DNA of 64,000 nucleotides from Sphingobium sp. Ant17 (GTDB lineage: Bacteria; Pseudomonadota; Alphaproteobacteria; Sphingomonadales; Sphingomonadaceae). Under the pieces are notes generated by a model that was not told where the DNA came from, did no database searches, and saw nothing but the letters and a program-made list of their open reading frames with translations. Location of the stretch: the NCBI RefSeq assembly GCF_000588875.1, contig NZ_JEMV01000010.1, positions 1,062-65,061 on the forward strand, given 5' to 3'. Below, in pieces: positions 1-8,676 of this stretch. The translations under genes were made by a program, and so were the position numbers. Positions within the stretch are counted from its first letter, which is position 1; each line of letters opens with the position of its first letter.

Positions 1-192
1 TCGCTGCCCAACATCATGAAGGCCAAGTCCAAGCCGCTCGCGCAGAAGACGCCAGCCGATTATGGCGTGGATATTGGCGCACGGCTGGAGACGTTGAAGG
101 TGGTTGAACCGCCCAAGCGCACCGCTGGCGTCAAAGTCGCCGATGTCGATGAACTGGTTGCCAAGCTCAAGGCCATGGGAGTTGCCGCATGA
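1..192 (+). CDS. etfB: Electron transfer flavoprotein beta subunit (3' end only)
   Basis: Only the last 63 codons are inside the window, read in frame from base 1 to a TGA at 190-192. The tail, with a lysine-rich MKAKSKPL segment followed by ADYGVD and KVVEPPKR, is typical of the ETF beta C-terminus, which contacts the alpha subunit and the AMP site. ETF carries electrons from acyl-CoA dehydrogenases to ETF:quinone oxidoreductase. The stop overlaps the etfA start (ATGA), so the two are translationally coupled. Two acyl-CoA dehydrogenases later in the window would use this carrier, although etfBA is normally a housekeeping locus. Confidence 0.93.
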   Translation, partial: SLPNIMKAKSKPLAQKTPADYGVDIGARLETLKVVEPPKRTAGVKVADVDELVAKLKAMGVAA

Positions 193-1117
193 AGACGCTT
201 GTATGGGTTGAACATGAGGTCGGCGCGGTCAAGGACGCGACGCTTTCGGCCATCACCGCCGCTGCGAAGCTGGGCGAAGTGCATCTGCTGGTTGCTGGCG
301 AAGGCGTCGATGGCGTTGCCGCCGAAGCGCCAAGATCTCCGGCGTGGGCAAGGTGCATGTCGCTGACGATGCCGCCTATGGCCATGCGCTCGCCGAGAAT
401 ATCGCGCCGCTGGTTGTCGAACTGATGGGGCATCATGACGCCTTCATCGCGCCCGCCACAAGCAACGGCAAGAATATCGCGCCGCGCGTCGCGGCCCTGC
501 TCGACGTGATGCAGATCAGCGATATCCTGTCGGTTGAAAGTGAAGACACGTTCACGCGGCCAATCTATGCGGGCAATGCGATTGCCACGGTCAAGAGCAA
601 GGACGCCAAGAAGGTCATCACCGTCCGCGGTACGGCGTTCGAGAAGGCGGCTCGCGAAGGTGGTTCGGGGACGGTGGAAGCGGTGGCTTCGACCGGGGAC
701 AAGGCGCTGTCGTCCTTTGTCGGTGCCGAGATCGTCAAGCTGGGGCGGCCGGAACTGACCAGTGCGAAGATCATCGTGTCGGGTGGCCGGGCGCTCAAGG
801 ATGGGCCGACGTTCGAGGAAGTCATCTATCCGCTCGCCGACAAGCTGGGCGCTGCGGTCGGGGCCAGCCGGGCGGCGGTCGATGCGGGCTATGTCCCCAA
901 CGACTATCAGGTCGGGCAGACTGGCAAGATCGTTGCACCGGAAGTCTATGTCGCCGTGGGTATTTCCGGGGCGATCCAGCATTTGGCGGGGATGAAGGAC
1001 AGCAAGACCATTATCGCCATCAACAAGGATGAGGATGCGCCGATCTTCCAGGTGGCGGATATCGGCCTGGTGGGCGATCTGTTCAAGATCGTGCCGGAGC
1101 TGACAGCCAAGCTCTAA
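189..1117 (+). CDS. etfA: Electron transfer flavoprotein alpha subunit, with a probable 1-base sequencing deletion
   Basis: FAD-binding partner of EtfB. The N-terminal domain starts [16 protein letters not shown] and the C-terminal FAD domain carries [11 protein letters not shown], the [19 protein letters not shown] segment and [11 protein letters not shown]. The frame breaks near base 333: the first frame runs through GVDGVAAEA and the second continues as [20 protein letters not shown]. Adding one G (gaagcgcc to gaagcggcc) restores about 309 residues, the normal family length. The coding span of 929 nt is one short of a multiple of three. A sequencing error is more likely than a real mutation in this usually conserved gene. 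The start ATG overlaps the etfB stop. Confidence 0.92.
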
Positions 1118-1133
1118 GGACTGGGCAAGACAC

Positions 1134-1164
1134 AAAAAAGGGCGCGAACCATGTGGTTCGCGCC
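1134..1164 (-). terminator. Rho-independent terminator for the cof operon
   Basis: A perfect 11-bp stem (ggcgcgaacca / tggttcgcgcc, loop tg) lies between the convergent etfA and cofC genes. On the minus strand the stem is followed by a run of six T (the aaaaaa at 1134-1139), so it terminates transcription leaving cofC. It may also stop etfA transcripts, though less efficiently, because the plus-strand side is followed only by ataata. Confidence 0.85.
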
Positions 1165-1202
1165 ATAATATGGCGACCATACTCCCTCTGGCCGTCATAT
1201 GC

Positions 1203-1787
1203 CTATTGAAGGGCCAAAACCTGTTCGCAAGCCGAGTTTTGAGCCATCGCCTCTTGTAGGTCGGTCGGCAAGTCAATGTCGAACCCGAGACCTCTGTTTT
1301 CGACCACAACAGCACCGATCCGCTGCCCCCGATGCCGGATAAAACTATCCTGTCCGAACACAAACTCGAACGGGTCACTGTCCGCTAACGCCAGCGCGTT
1401 GGTTCCGCGACCATGGCGATCAGGCGCAAAAGCCGCGCCCGCTTTTTCTGCAGCTGCCAAGAGACATTCGACATCCCCTTTGGCAAGCATGGGCAGATCG
1501 GCATGGACTATGACGAAACGTTGCATCCCCAGCCGATGACGCGCTGTGGCGATGCCGTGGTTCAGTCCGCGTCTATCGTCCCGCAGCCATTGACAGGGCC
1601 AACCGGCAGCGGCTGTGGGTGCCAGAAGATATACCGATCCTATGGCATCGACTTCTGCCAAGCGATGGATGACATGCCGGGCCATCGCTGCTGCCAGTGC
1701 CATGCGTTGCGTCAGGTCCAGCACCCCCCGCAATCGCGACTTGGTATCGGGGCCTTGCTTCCATGGCACGATGGCTGTCCATTTCAT
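1203..1787 (-). CDS. cofC: Phospholactate/3-phosphoglycerate guanylyltransferase, CofC
   Basis: 194-residue nucleotidyltransferase of the CofC/FbiD family. It condenses GTP with a three-carbon phospho-acid (2-phospholactate, PEP or 3-phosphoglycerate, depending on lineage) to give the activated side-chain precursor of F420. The N-terminus WTAIVPWKQGPDTKSRL is the family nucleotide-binding motif; RFVIVHADLPML holds the metal-binding region and GFDIDLPTDL the C-terminal signature. The start is the ATG at 1787 inside the cofD stop (TGATG overlap); a GTG one codon upstream is the alternative. It is the last gene of cofE-cofD-cofC. The sequence alone does not say which phospho-acid is used. Confidence 0.9.
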   Translation of the reverse strand: MKWTAIVPWKQGPDTKSRLRGVLDLTQRMALAAAMARHVIHRLAEVDAIGSVYLLAPTAAAGWPCQWLRDDRRGLNHGIATARHRLGMQRFVIVHADLPMLAKGDVECLLAAAEKAGAAFAPDRHGRGTNALALADSDPFEFVFGQDSFIRHRGQRIGAVVVENRGLGFDIDLPTDLQEAMAQNSACEQVLALQ

Positions 1788-2713
1788 CACGACCGCATCC
1801 TCGCCGCCAGATCAAGTGCCGCCTGGGCGACGCGCCGCTTATCCGCCAGTGTCGTCATTAGTGTCGGGCATTTGATAACGACGATGTCGGGCATGTCGCA
1901 CTGGTCATCACTGTCGATGACCATGCCGTCGATCAATCCAGCATAATGGCGCGCGATGCTTTCATTGCTGACCACCATGCCAAGGTCGGTCATCAGCCGC
2001 ACGGTTGGTCCTTTGACCGCCTTACCGCCGATCAACGGCGAAACCGCCACGATGGGCGCGCTCGTCTGCGTCAGAGCCGACCGCAGGCCAGGTATGGCCA
2101 GCAGTGGATCAATGCTGAGAAAGGGATTTGACGGGGCAAGGATCACTGCGTCAGCAGAAAGGATCGCATCGGTGACGCCCGGCGCAGGCACCGCTGCTTC
2201 CGCACCGTCGAACAGGATGGATTGTACCCTTGGGTCGCATCGCCGCTCGACAAAATATCGCTGAAATTCGAGCCGACCGCTATCCGTGTCCAAAAGAGTG
2301 GCGACAGGATCATCGCTCATGGGCAGGATGCGGGTTGCAATATCCCATCGGGCAGCGACATTAGCTGTCACCTGGCTTAGGGTTTCTCCCCGTGTCAGGC
2401 TGTAGCTCCGCAAGACGTGCAGCGCCAGGTCACCATCGCCAAGCGCAAACCAGTTCGCTCCGCCCAATTCCCGCAGCGCAGCCATAAAGGCCCAGCTTTC
2501 TCCTTCCCGTCCCCATCCCTGCGCGGCGTTGGCCTTGCCCGCCAGCGTATAGAGCAACGTATCGATGTCCGGCGAGATATGCAGGCCCAAATGGCGAAAA
2601 TCGTCCCCCGTATTTACGATCGCTGTTAATGCCTCCTCGGGCAGTATCCTGGCTAGGCCAAGGACCAGCTTGGCACCGCCCACCCCGCCGGTCAGGACTA
2701 CGATATTCTTCAT
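1787..2713 (-). CDS. cofD: 2-phospho-L-lactate transferase, CofD/FbiA
   Basis: 308 residues, normal for CofD. It transfers the phospho-acid from the CofC product to the deazaflavin FO, giving F420-0 or a variant. The hallmark N-terminus VVLTGGVGGAKLVLGLAR and the NTGDDFRHLGLHISPDIDT block (FO and metal binding) are intact, as is the VAVSPLIGGKAVKGP segment near residue 220. The start ATG at 2713 overlaps the cofE stop by 4 bases, and the stop overlaps cofC, so the three genes form a coupled operon. F420 genes are well known in actinobacteria and archaea and are sporadic in proteobacteria. Confidence 0.94.
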   Translation of the reverse strand: MKNIVVLTGGVGGAKLVLGLARILPEEALTAIVNTGDDFRHLGLHISPDIDTLLYTLAGKANAAQGWGREGESWAFMAALRELGGANWFALGDGDLALHVLRSYSLTRGETLSQVTANVAARWDIATRILPMSDDPVATLLDTDSGRLEFQRYFVERRCDPRVQSILFDGAEAAVPAPGVTDAILSADAVILAPSNPFLSIDPLLAIPGLRSALTQTSAPIVAVSPLIGGKAVKGPTVRLMTDLGMVVSNESIARHYAGLIDGMVIDSDDQCDMPDIVVIKCPTLMTTLADKRRVAQAALDLAARMRS

Positions 2714-3447
2714 GCAAAAAGATCTTCGTGGGCTGGTCGGACCAAATTGGCAGCGGGCCGGGCCACACCCGTCTGGGCATAGCCGCGTATTACAGCAGCA
2801 GGTATGCCCTCTGCTCCTTCCCCTGTCGCCAGGCATGCCGCTGTTGCAATGATATCGCCAAGAGCGATCTGCGTGACTTCCAACGTGCGCCCATCGCGAT
2901 CTACCTCGCCTCTGCGGTCATCGAGCGCGGGCAATCCCGCCACGCCGATGGCAACGGCGACCACACCCATGCGCCATGGTCGGCCAAAACTGTCTGATAT
3001 CACCACCGGCATATCCAGTTGCCGCTGCAACAAGGCGGCCGTGCCATCCGGGTCGACCGGCAGAAGCAACGCGCGATCACCTGCGCCGGCGCCGATATTG
3101 GACCGGTCGATGCCCGCATTGGCCATGACGTGGCCCAGCCGGTGCCGGGCGATCAGGACATGGGGTACCGCGCGCAGGATGGCGCTCGATTCGTCGAGCA
3201 CCAGTTGCACCAGCCGGGCATCCTTGCGGGTGATACCCGCCAGCCTGATCGCTTCATCGCACGGCGCGACATCGTCCAAGGCGACGAAGCGCCCCTGCGC
3301 CTTCGACACGATCTTTTGCGTCACGACCAATATGTCGTCGGGGCGGGGTTCGATGCCGCACCGATGCAGCGCCGCACGGAGAATGTCCGCCAGCTCGTCG
3401 CCCGGCTGGACCTCCCCGATCCCCGTCAGGGGCACGATTTCTATCAT
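2710..3447 (-). CDS. cofE: F420-0:gamma-glutamyl ligase, CofE (single-domain)
   Basis: 245 residues matching CofE, the GTP-dependent enzyme that adds the gamma-linked glutamate tail to F420-0. Recognisable blocks are DDILVVTQKIVSKAQGR, ITRKDARLVQLVLDES and ISDSFGRPWRMGVVAVAIG, the last being the characteristic SDxFGRPWR motif. The ATG at 3447 is preceded by gggagaag, so it is preferred over upstream in-frame codons. Unlike actinobacterial FbiB (about 450 residues) there is no C-terminal FMN domain, which in that group reduces dehydro-F420-0. It lies 93 bases downstream of the P450 gene on the same strand, with no clear promoter or terminator between them, so P450 and cof genes are probably co-transcribed. 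Confidence 0.92.
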   Translation of the reverse strand: MIEIVPLTGIGEVQPGDELADILRAALHRCGIEPRPDDILVVTQKIVSKAQGRFVALDDVAPCDEAIRLAGITRKDARLVQLVLDESSAILRAVPHVLIARHRLGHVMANAGIDRSNIGAGAGDRALLLPVDPDGTAALLQRQLDMPVVISDSFGRPWRMGVVAVAIGVAGLPALDDRRGEVDRDGRTLEVTQIALGDIIATAACLATGEGAEGIPAAVIRGYAQTGVARPAANLVRPAHEDLFA

Positions 3448-3540
3448 TGCGTTACGTCTTCTCCCGGCGGTATCCTCCTCCTGCGATGCCGCCGCCCCTC
3501 GCGTCAACCCTGCCGTTCTGGACGGACGCTTTGGCCGCGC

Positions 3541-4761
3541 TCAGCCCCATTGCAGGTGCAGGTCGGGGACGTGGAGGATGTTGCCGACGAAATAGGGGAT
3601 CTGGAACCCGTCCTTGACCCGAAATTCGGGCAAGGTTGTGACAAATTCCTCCACCGCGATCTGCAATTCCAGCCGCGCCAGATGCATCCCCAGGCATTTG
3701 TGGATACCACTGCCCAGCGACATATGGGGCGCCTTGCGGTCGAAACGGATCGCTTGTGGGTCTTCGTAGAAGGCAGGGTCACGGCCGATGACGGGCGTGC
3801 TGAACGCAACATAGTCACCCGGCATGATCGTCTGCCCTTGAATCTCGATCACCTTGGTCGCGATGCGGAAGGCGGTGACGGGGGCGAAGGCGCGCAGAAA
3901 TTCCTCCACCGCCAGCACGATCAGCGAAGGATTAGCGCGGAGTTCATTCTGCTTGTCGGGGTGGGTGGCGAGATAGGCGAAGATGTTGCCCAGCAGCGAC
4001 GTCACCGTATCCAGCCCGCCTATATAGAGGTTGAAACAATGGCCGAGCACTTCGTCGTCATTCCACAGGCGACCATCGACCTCGAACGTCAGAATCTTGC
4101 TGATATAATCGTCGCGCGACGCAACCCGGCGGGCCTCGATCTCCTCCAGCAGATAGTTTTTGACGCAGCGCACGGCATTGCCGCGCACCTCCCAGTCATT
4201 GCTGTGGAGCAGTTCCTTTTCCCATTTCAGAAATTCGGCCATTCGCTCCTGCGGCAGGCCCAGCAGGTCGAGCACGATGAAGATCGGGAATTTTTCGGAG
4301 AAGTCGGCGATGAAATCGCACGCGCCTTGTCCTTGAACTGGTCGATCAGGGTGCGGGCGCGCTCGCGCACCTGGTCCTTCATCGCGAACATTTTTTTGCG
4401 GGGCGAAATGGCTGTTGAGCGCCTTGCGGTAGGCGGTGTGGACCGGCGGATCGGCCTCTGTCGGGATCACCAGCCAGTTTTCACCGATATTCTGGGCCCA
4501 TTTGCCCATGCCGTTTTTCGTGAAATTGTCGGCGTCGCGCAGCATCGCCTGCACGTCTTCGGCATTTTTGAGCAGCCAGCCGGGCTGGTCGCCGGGAAAG
4601 ATGTTGGTGACATAGGTGACCGCCGGCAGGTCCGCGTGCATTTGCGGGATCAGCACTTCGTGCGGATTGTCATAGGTCACCTTGCGCGCGAACAGCGGCA
4701 GGGCCATCGCCAGTTCGGCAGGGACATGAGCTGGCAGGGGCTTTTGAGCGAGTGCGGTCAT
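3541..4761 (-). CDS. Cytochrome P450 (CYP101-like), with two compensating frameshifts
   Basis: Soluble bacterial P450 of about 406 residues. The I-helix oxygen-binding motif reads GGLDTVTSLL (as in P450cam-type enzymes), the K-helix ExxR is EEFLR, and the haem loop is SLGSGIHKCLGMHLAR with Cys as the axial ligand. The start ATG at 4761 has ggagat upstream. Although the reading frame is open throughout, residues around QKNVRDEGPGARARPH...QGQGACDF are out of frame. Removing one A from the A7 run near 4390 and adding one G near 4318 restores MFAMKDQVRERARTLIDQ. It needs a ferredoxin; the [2Fe-2S] gene at 22924 is a candidate. The substrate is unknown. Confidence 0.92.
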   Translation of the reverse strand: MTALAQKPLPAHVPAELAMALPLFARKVTYDNPHEVLIPQMHADLPAVTYVTNIFPGDQPGWLLKNAEDVQAMLRDADNFTKNGMGKWAQNIGENWLVIPTEADPPVHTAYRKALNSHFAPQKNVRDEGPGARARPHPDRPVQGQGACDFIADFSEKFPIFIVLDLLGLPQERMAEFLKWEKELLHSNDWEVRGNAVRCVKNYLLEEIEARRVASRDDYISKILTFEVDGRLWNDDEVLGHCFNLYIGGLDTVTSLLGNIFAYLATHPDKQNELRANPSLIVLAVEEFLRAFAPVTAFRIATKVIEIQGQTIMPGDYVAFSTPVIGRDPAFYEDPQAIRFDRKAPHMSLGSGIHKCLGMHLARLELQIAVEEFVTTLPEFRVKDGFQIPYFVGNILHVPDLHLQWG

Positions 4762-4783
4762 GGAAATCTCCGAGGGGTGAAAG

Positions 4784-4810
4784 GGCAAGGGTTCCCCTTG
4801 CCAAAGACAG
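4784..4810. promoter_or_regulatory. Inverted repeat overlapping a candidate regulon operator
   Basis: In the 119-base gap between the divergent P450 and SnoaL-like genes there is a perfect palindrome GGCAAGG-gttcc-CCTTGCC (4784-4802). Its right arm begins the 15-mer CCTTGCCAAAGACAG (4796-4810), which matches the element found in front of other transcription units of this window, differing at 2 of 15 bases from the copy at 21487. It lies 70 bases before the SnoaL start and 34 bases before the P450 start. Confidence 0.5.
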
Positions 4811-4880
4811 GTGCGGCCGTGGCCGCCCGCCACATGATGGCGGCGACGCGGATCAACCGCGAGACAAGGAGGCGATGGAT

Positions 4881-5246
4881 ATGAACGAGGCAGCTACGCT
4901 GGATCTGGAACAGGCGATCCGCGACAATTACCGGTTGTGGAACGAGGGCAAGCGCGAGGAGCTGGACCGGCTGTTCGCAGCGATGGGGCCGGACGGCTTC
5001 ACCATCGAATATGTGGGCGCACCGTCGATCGACGGTCCGACCGCGATGGCCGACATGTGGACGAAGTATGGCGGCCAGTGCATCACCGAACCGGTCGAGG
5101 TGATCGTCAACGGCAGCGAAGGCGCGGCCTATGTCGCCAATCGGCTCCAGACCCCTGATGGCGTCGTTACGCTGCCAAGCCTGGAAACCTACAAAGTCGA
5201 GGACGGACGGCTTACCATCCGCTATTTTCACCGGACTGCGGATTAA
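4881..5246 (+). CDS. SnoaL-like (NTF2-fold) protein
   Basis: A 121-residue single-domain protein of the NTF2/SnoaL fold, with the usual helix NYRLWNEGKREELDRLFA followed by strands ending in ETYKVEDGRLTIRYFH. Members include ketosteroid isomerases, epoxide hydrolases and polyketide cyclases, and many are unassigned. Two ATGs compete: the one at 4875 is only two bases from the aaggagg, while the one at 4881 has ideal spacing of eight bases, so 4881 is chosen. It is transcribed away from the P450 gene. It is one of five SnoaL-like genes in the window, and the reaction cannot be assigned. Confidence 0.8.
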   Translation: MNEAATLDLEQAIRDNYRLWNEGKREELDRLFAAMGPDGFTIEYVGAPSIDGPTAMADMWTKYGGQCITEPVEVIVNGSEGAAYVANRLQTPDGVVTLPSLETYKVEDGRLTIRYFHRTAD

Positions 5247-5268
5247 GGATCGGCAGGCGGCGGGCATG

Positions 5269-6069
5269 TCAGTTCGCTGCCTGCATGAAGGCCAGGAGGT
5301 CGGCATAATGGGGCTGGTGGATCAGCCCGCCGCCAGAGATGGAGATATTCTCGCCGGTGATGTAGCGCGATTCGTCGGACGCGAGGAAGGCGACCAGCGC
5401 AGCGATATCGTCGGGCGTCCCAAACTCAGGCGTCAATATGTGACGCTGGATGATTTCCTTCAAGCCTGGCACCGTCTTTTCCAGCGCCTCGGTCAGCACC
5501 ACGCCGGGCGCGATGCTGTTGCAGCGGATATTCTGCCGCCCATGCTGGGTGGCGACATATTTGGTGAGGCCGATGATCGCGGCCTTCGACGATCCATAGG
5601 CGATGCGGGCCAGGTCGCCCGCACTGCCCGAATTGGACGCAGTGTTGATGATCGACCCGCCACCGCCCGCGACCATGTGGGGAATCGCATATTTGCACCC
5701 CAGCAAATAGCCGGTCAGGTTGACGTCCAATATCTCGCGCCAGATGGCGATGGGGATGTCGACGGCGGTGGTGTCCTGCGGGCTTTTGGTCGGGTCGGTC
5801 ATGGCTGCATTGTTGTGCAAGATGTGCAGGCCGCCGAAATGATCGACGCAGCGGTCCACCAGCGCCTTGACCGAGGCGGGATCGGCCGCGTCGAACTGGA
5901 CCGCCAGCGCCTTGTCGCCCCAGGGCTGCGCCGCGCGGACGGCCGCATCCTCGAACAGGTCGGCGATCACAACGCACGCGCCTTCGGCCACGAAGCGCTG
6001 GGCGACGGCGGACCCGATGCCCCCCCCGCCGCCGGTGATGATCGCAACCCTGTTTTCCAACCGCATCAT
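5269..6069 (-). CDS. Short-chain dehydrogenase/reductase
   Basis: 266-residue classical SDR: the Rossmann motif TGGGGGIGSAVA near residue 12, the NNAA motif after LHILHN, the catalytic Ser in NTASNSGSAGD, and YGSSK for the Tyr-Lys pair. It should oxidise an alcohol or reduce a ketone with NAD(P). The C-terminal tail (HYADLLAFMQAAN) resembles that of the SDR at 30497, as does FGGLHILH, so the two look like paralogues. It lies 69 bases downstream of the TonB receptor gene on the same strand and is probably co-transcribed with it. Confidence 0.92.
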   Translation of the reverse strand: MMRLENRVAIITGGGGGIGSAVAQRFVAEGACVVIADLFEDAAVRAAQPWGDKALAVQFDAADPASVKALVDRCVDHFGGLHILHNNAAMTDPTKSPQDTTAVDIPIAIWREILDVNLTGYLLGCKYAIPHMVAGGGGSIINTASNSGSAGDLARIAYGSSKAAIIGLTKYVATQHGRQNIRCNSIAPGVVLTEALEKTVPGLKEIIQRHILTPEFGTPDDIAALVAFLASDESRYITGENISISGGGLIHQPHYADLLAFMQAAN

Positions 6070-6137
6070 GCCAGTCTATTCTCCATGTTCAGCTTTGGGG
6101 AGAAAGCAGGTCGGCCCTCCCCCCATGTCCCGTTCGG

Positions 6138-8528
6138 TCAGAATTTGAACGTCGTTTCCACGCCATAGGTGGCGGGCTGACCGACATAAGCCACCGCGAT
6201 CCCCAGCGTCCGGTAGAGGTCGGGGAAGCGGCGCAGCAGGTATTTCTTGTTGGTGATGTTGCGGCCGTACAGCGCGATTTCGATGTTGGGATTGTCGAGT
6301 TTGAAGGCGATGCGGCCGTTGAAGATGCCGTAGCCGGGTACCTTGCCCAGCGCGTTTTCGACATCATAGGCGGCCTTGGTCGCCGCCGAAGCCTGATCCG
6401 CCGCCTTGACCGCGTCGAAATGCTGCGACCCGACATAGGCATAGGCGCCTGTAACGGCCAGCGTGCCGCCACCCACATCCAGCTTCTGCGTGGCGCTGAT
6501 GTTGAGCTGCCTCTTGGGCAATTGCAGCAGCGGGAGGCCGCTTAAATCGACGACGCAGCCATTGACGACGCCGGCGGGGTTGGTGCAGCCGCTGCCCGCG
6601 ACAACCTGCGTCTCGCTGAAGCTGCCCTTGACATATTTGCCGTTCTGCAAGCTGCCATTGGCGCTGAACGTCATCCCTTCCCACGGGATTACGGTGATTT
6701 CATTTTCGATGCCCCAGATGCGGACCTTGCCGTTATTCTGGATATATTGGGTGACGCCGATGCCGGGGACGAAGCTGTTGACGATCGCCTGATTATCATC
6801 CTTCCAGGTGTGGAAGATCGCGGTGTTGAAGCGCACGCGCCGGTCGAACAGGTCGACCTTCAGGCCCGCCTCAACATCCTTGACCTTTTCCGGCGAGAAG
6901 GCGGGAAGACCGCCGGCGCGCAGGTTCCAGCCGCCAGCCTTGGCGGCGCCGCGGGTGGCGAGATAGAGGAAGATATTGTCGGCCGCCTGCCAGTCGATGC
7001 CCAGGTTCCAGGCGGGATAATTGAACTTGGCGTTCTGGACCTGGTTGCAGGTCGTGGGGGTCACCGGTTCCGACGGGGTGACCGTGCAGTTGATGCCGGT
7101 GGGCGTGCCAGCGACGGCGACATCATAGGGGCGGCCCAGAACCTGCGCATTGTGCAGCACGCTGTTGCGCGTGTCCCAGGTGTAGCGGAAGCCACCGACC
7201 GCGCGGATCGTAGGCGTGATCTCATAATAGGCCTGGGCGAACAGGCCGAACGTCTTGTTGGTGACATCCGCGTTGGAGTCGCGGATCAGCCCGCCAAAAA
7301 TCTGCGAACGGCTAAATTCATAGCCGCTTTCCTTGCCCGCATAAGCGCCGGTAATGAAGCTCAAACTATCGGTGATGTCGCCTGATAGCTGGAGTTCCTG
7401 CGAGACATAATAGGAGCCAGACCCGGCGAAAGTGCCCAGCAGCGGGACGGCGGTGCCGTCCGTATCGCTGAGGCCATAGTTCATCGAGTGGCGATAGCCG
7501 GTAATCGATTTGAGGTTCAGGCCGCCCAGTTCGACATTGAGCGTGCCGGAAAAGCCATAGACTTCGAGCGTGTTGAACGGCTGCACGCCGTACAGCGCCT
7601 GCGCTTCGGGCGTCAGCGTACCGATGCCCGCCGCGAGCGACGTGCCGGTGGCTGTATTATCCCACCAGTCGGCCTTCCTGAGCAGCCCCGCGGTCAGGCC
7701 GGGCTGGAAGGGGGCGGGAACGATGGCGGGGTTGAAGGCCCAGAGTGCGGTCTGCTGGCCATGATTGGACTGGCGGTTCCAGTCGCCCGACAGGGTGAAA
7801 TCCCAGCCTTCGCCATCATATTTCAGCTTGCCGCGCAGGAATTTCGACCTGTTGTCGGCGAAATCGCGATTGTTGAGCGGGTTGGTGCCATAGCCTTCAC
7901 GTTCGTTGATCGCGCCGCTGACCCGTATGGCCAGACCCTGCGCCAGCGGCACGTTGACGCTCGCCGACACGCCCAGATTGTCGTAATTGCCATATTCGGC
8001 CCTGAACGTGCCGCTCAACTGATCGTCGGGATCGCTGGTGATGATGTTGATCGCCCCGCCGGTGGTGTTGCGGCCGAACAGCGTGCCTTGCGGCCCGCGC
8101 AGCACTTCCAGGCGCTGAATGTCCTGCAGATCGGTCATGCCGGTGGAGGGACGGGGAATATAGATGCCGTCGATATAGGTGGCGACGGCGGGATCATTGG
8201 CCAGGATCGGCTGGAGATTGCCCTGGCCGCGAATGGCGACGAAGACGATGCCGTCGCCGCCGGCCGAGCCGCGGCCGATGACCAGGCCCGGTGCGGTGCG
8301 TTGCAGATCGACGACATTTTCGACCTTGGCCGTGGTCAGCGCTTCCGGGCTGAGCGCGGTGACGGCGATCGGCGTCGTCTGAAGGCTTTCTTCAGTACGG
8401 CGGGCGGTGACGACGATGTCCTGAATGCCTTCCGCGCCGGACTGCGGCTGTTGAGCATAAGCAGGCTGGGCTATGGCGGCGATGAACGCGCCTGTGGCGA
8501 TGGTTCCCAGAGTGACGGCCTTGGTCAT
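6138..8528 (-). CDS. TonB-dependent outer-membrane receptor
   Basis: 796 residues. A signal peptide (MTKAVTLGTIATGAFIAAIA, cleavage near AYAQ) is followed by a TonB box region DIVVTARRTEESLQ, the plug domain with RGPQGTLFGRNTTGGAINI, and a long beta-barrel ending in an aromatic residue (TTFKF). Such receptors import large or poorly soluble substrates energised by TonB-ExbBD. The start ATG at 8528 is preceded by agggaggat. The next gene upstream on the same strand is an AraC regulator with a candidate operator between them, suggesting substrate-induced uptake. Confidence 0.94.
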   Translation of the reverse strand: MTKAVTLGTIATGAFIAAIAQPAYAQQPQSGAEGIQDIVVTARRTEESLQTTPIAVTALSPEALTTAKVENVVDLQRTAPGLVIGRGSAGGDGIVFVAIRGQGNLQPILANDPAVATYIDGIYIPRPSTGMTDLQDIQRLEVLRGPQGTLFGRNTTGGAINIITSDPDDQLSGTFRAEYGNYDNLGVSASVNVPLAQGLAIRVSGAINEREGYGTNPLNNRDFADNRSKFLRGKLKYDGEGWDFTLSGDWNRQSNHGQQTALWAFNPAIVPAPFQPGLTAGLLRKADWWDNTATGTSLAAGIGTLTPEAQALYGVQPFNTLEVYGFSGTLNVELGGLNLKSITGYRHSMNYGLSDTDGTAVPLLGTFAGSGSYYVSQELQLSGDITDSLSFITGAYAGKESGYEFSRSQIFGGLIRDSNADVTNKTFGLFAQAYYEITPTIRAVGGFRYTWDTRNSVLHNAQVLGRPYDVAVAGTPTGINCTVTPSEPVTPTTCNQVQNAKFNYPAWNLGIDWQAADNIFLYLATRGAAKAGGWNLRAGGLPAFSPEKVKDVEAGLKVDLFDRRVRFNTAIFHTWKDDNQAIVNSFVPGIGVTQYIQNNGKVRIWGIENEITVIPWEGMTFSANGSLQNGKYVKGSFSETQVVAGSGCTNPAGVVNGCVVDLSGLPLLQLPKRQLNISATQKLDVGGGTLAVTGAYAYVGSQHFDAVKAADQASAATKAAYDVENALGKVPGYGIFNGRIAFKLDNPNIEIALYGRNITNKKYLLRRFPDLYRTLGIAVAYVGQPATYGVETTFKF

Positions 8529-8640
8529 AAATCCTCCCTGTTTATTTTTATGTTGGTGCCTAGTCGGGCACGTCATTGCGGGATGATGCTAACGGAGCGG
8601 CGGTGGACCCTAAAGGGAGCGCGCCCTGATTGACTGTATC

Positions 8641-8673
8641 CCGACAGGTTTTGGCCGCTGTCCGACAGTTTGC
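8641..8673. promoter_or_regulatory. Candidate AraC operator: direct repeats 21 bp apart
   Basis: Between the araC-type gene (stop at 8677) and the TonB receptor start (8528) are two direct copies of CCGACAGnTTnnG, starting at 8641 and 8662. This is exactly two helical turns apart, the usual arrangement for dimeric AraC-family activators. The left copy, CGACAGGTTTTGGCCG, recurs with one mismatch at 9654-9669, in front of the MFS gene on the other side of the regulator. Confidence 0.5.
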
Positions 8674-8676
8674 GCG

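Noticed and set aside
189-1117. etfA as a pseudogene
   Set aside because: A single missing G restores a full-length, conserved protein, and similar one-base errors recur across the window.
3019-4884. Long plus-strand open frame (621 codons) over cofE and P450
   Set aside because: It is antisense to well-supported genes, rich in Arg, Gln and His as usual for GC-rich shadow frames, and has no recognisable domain.
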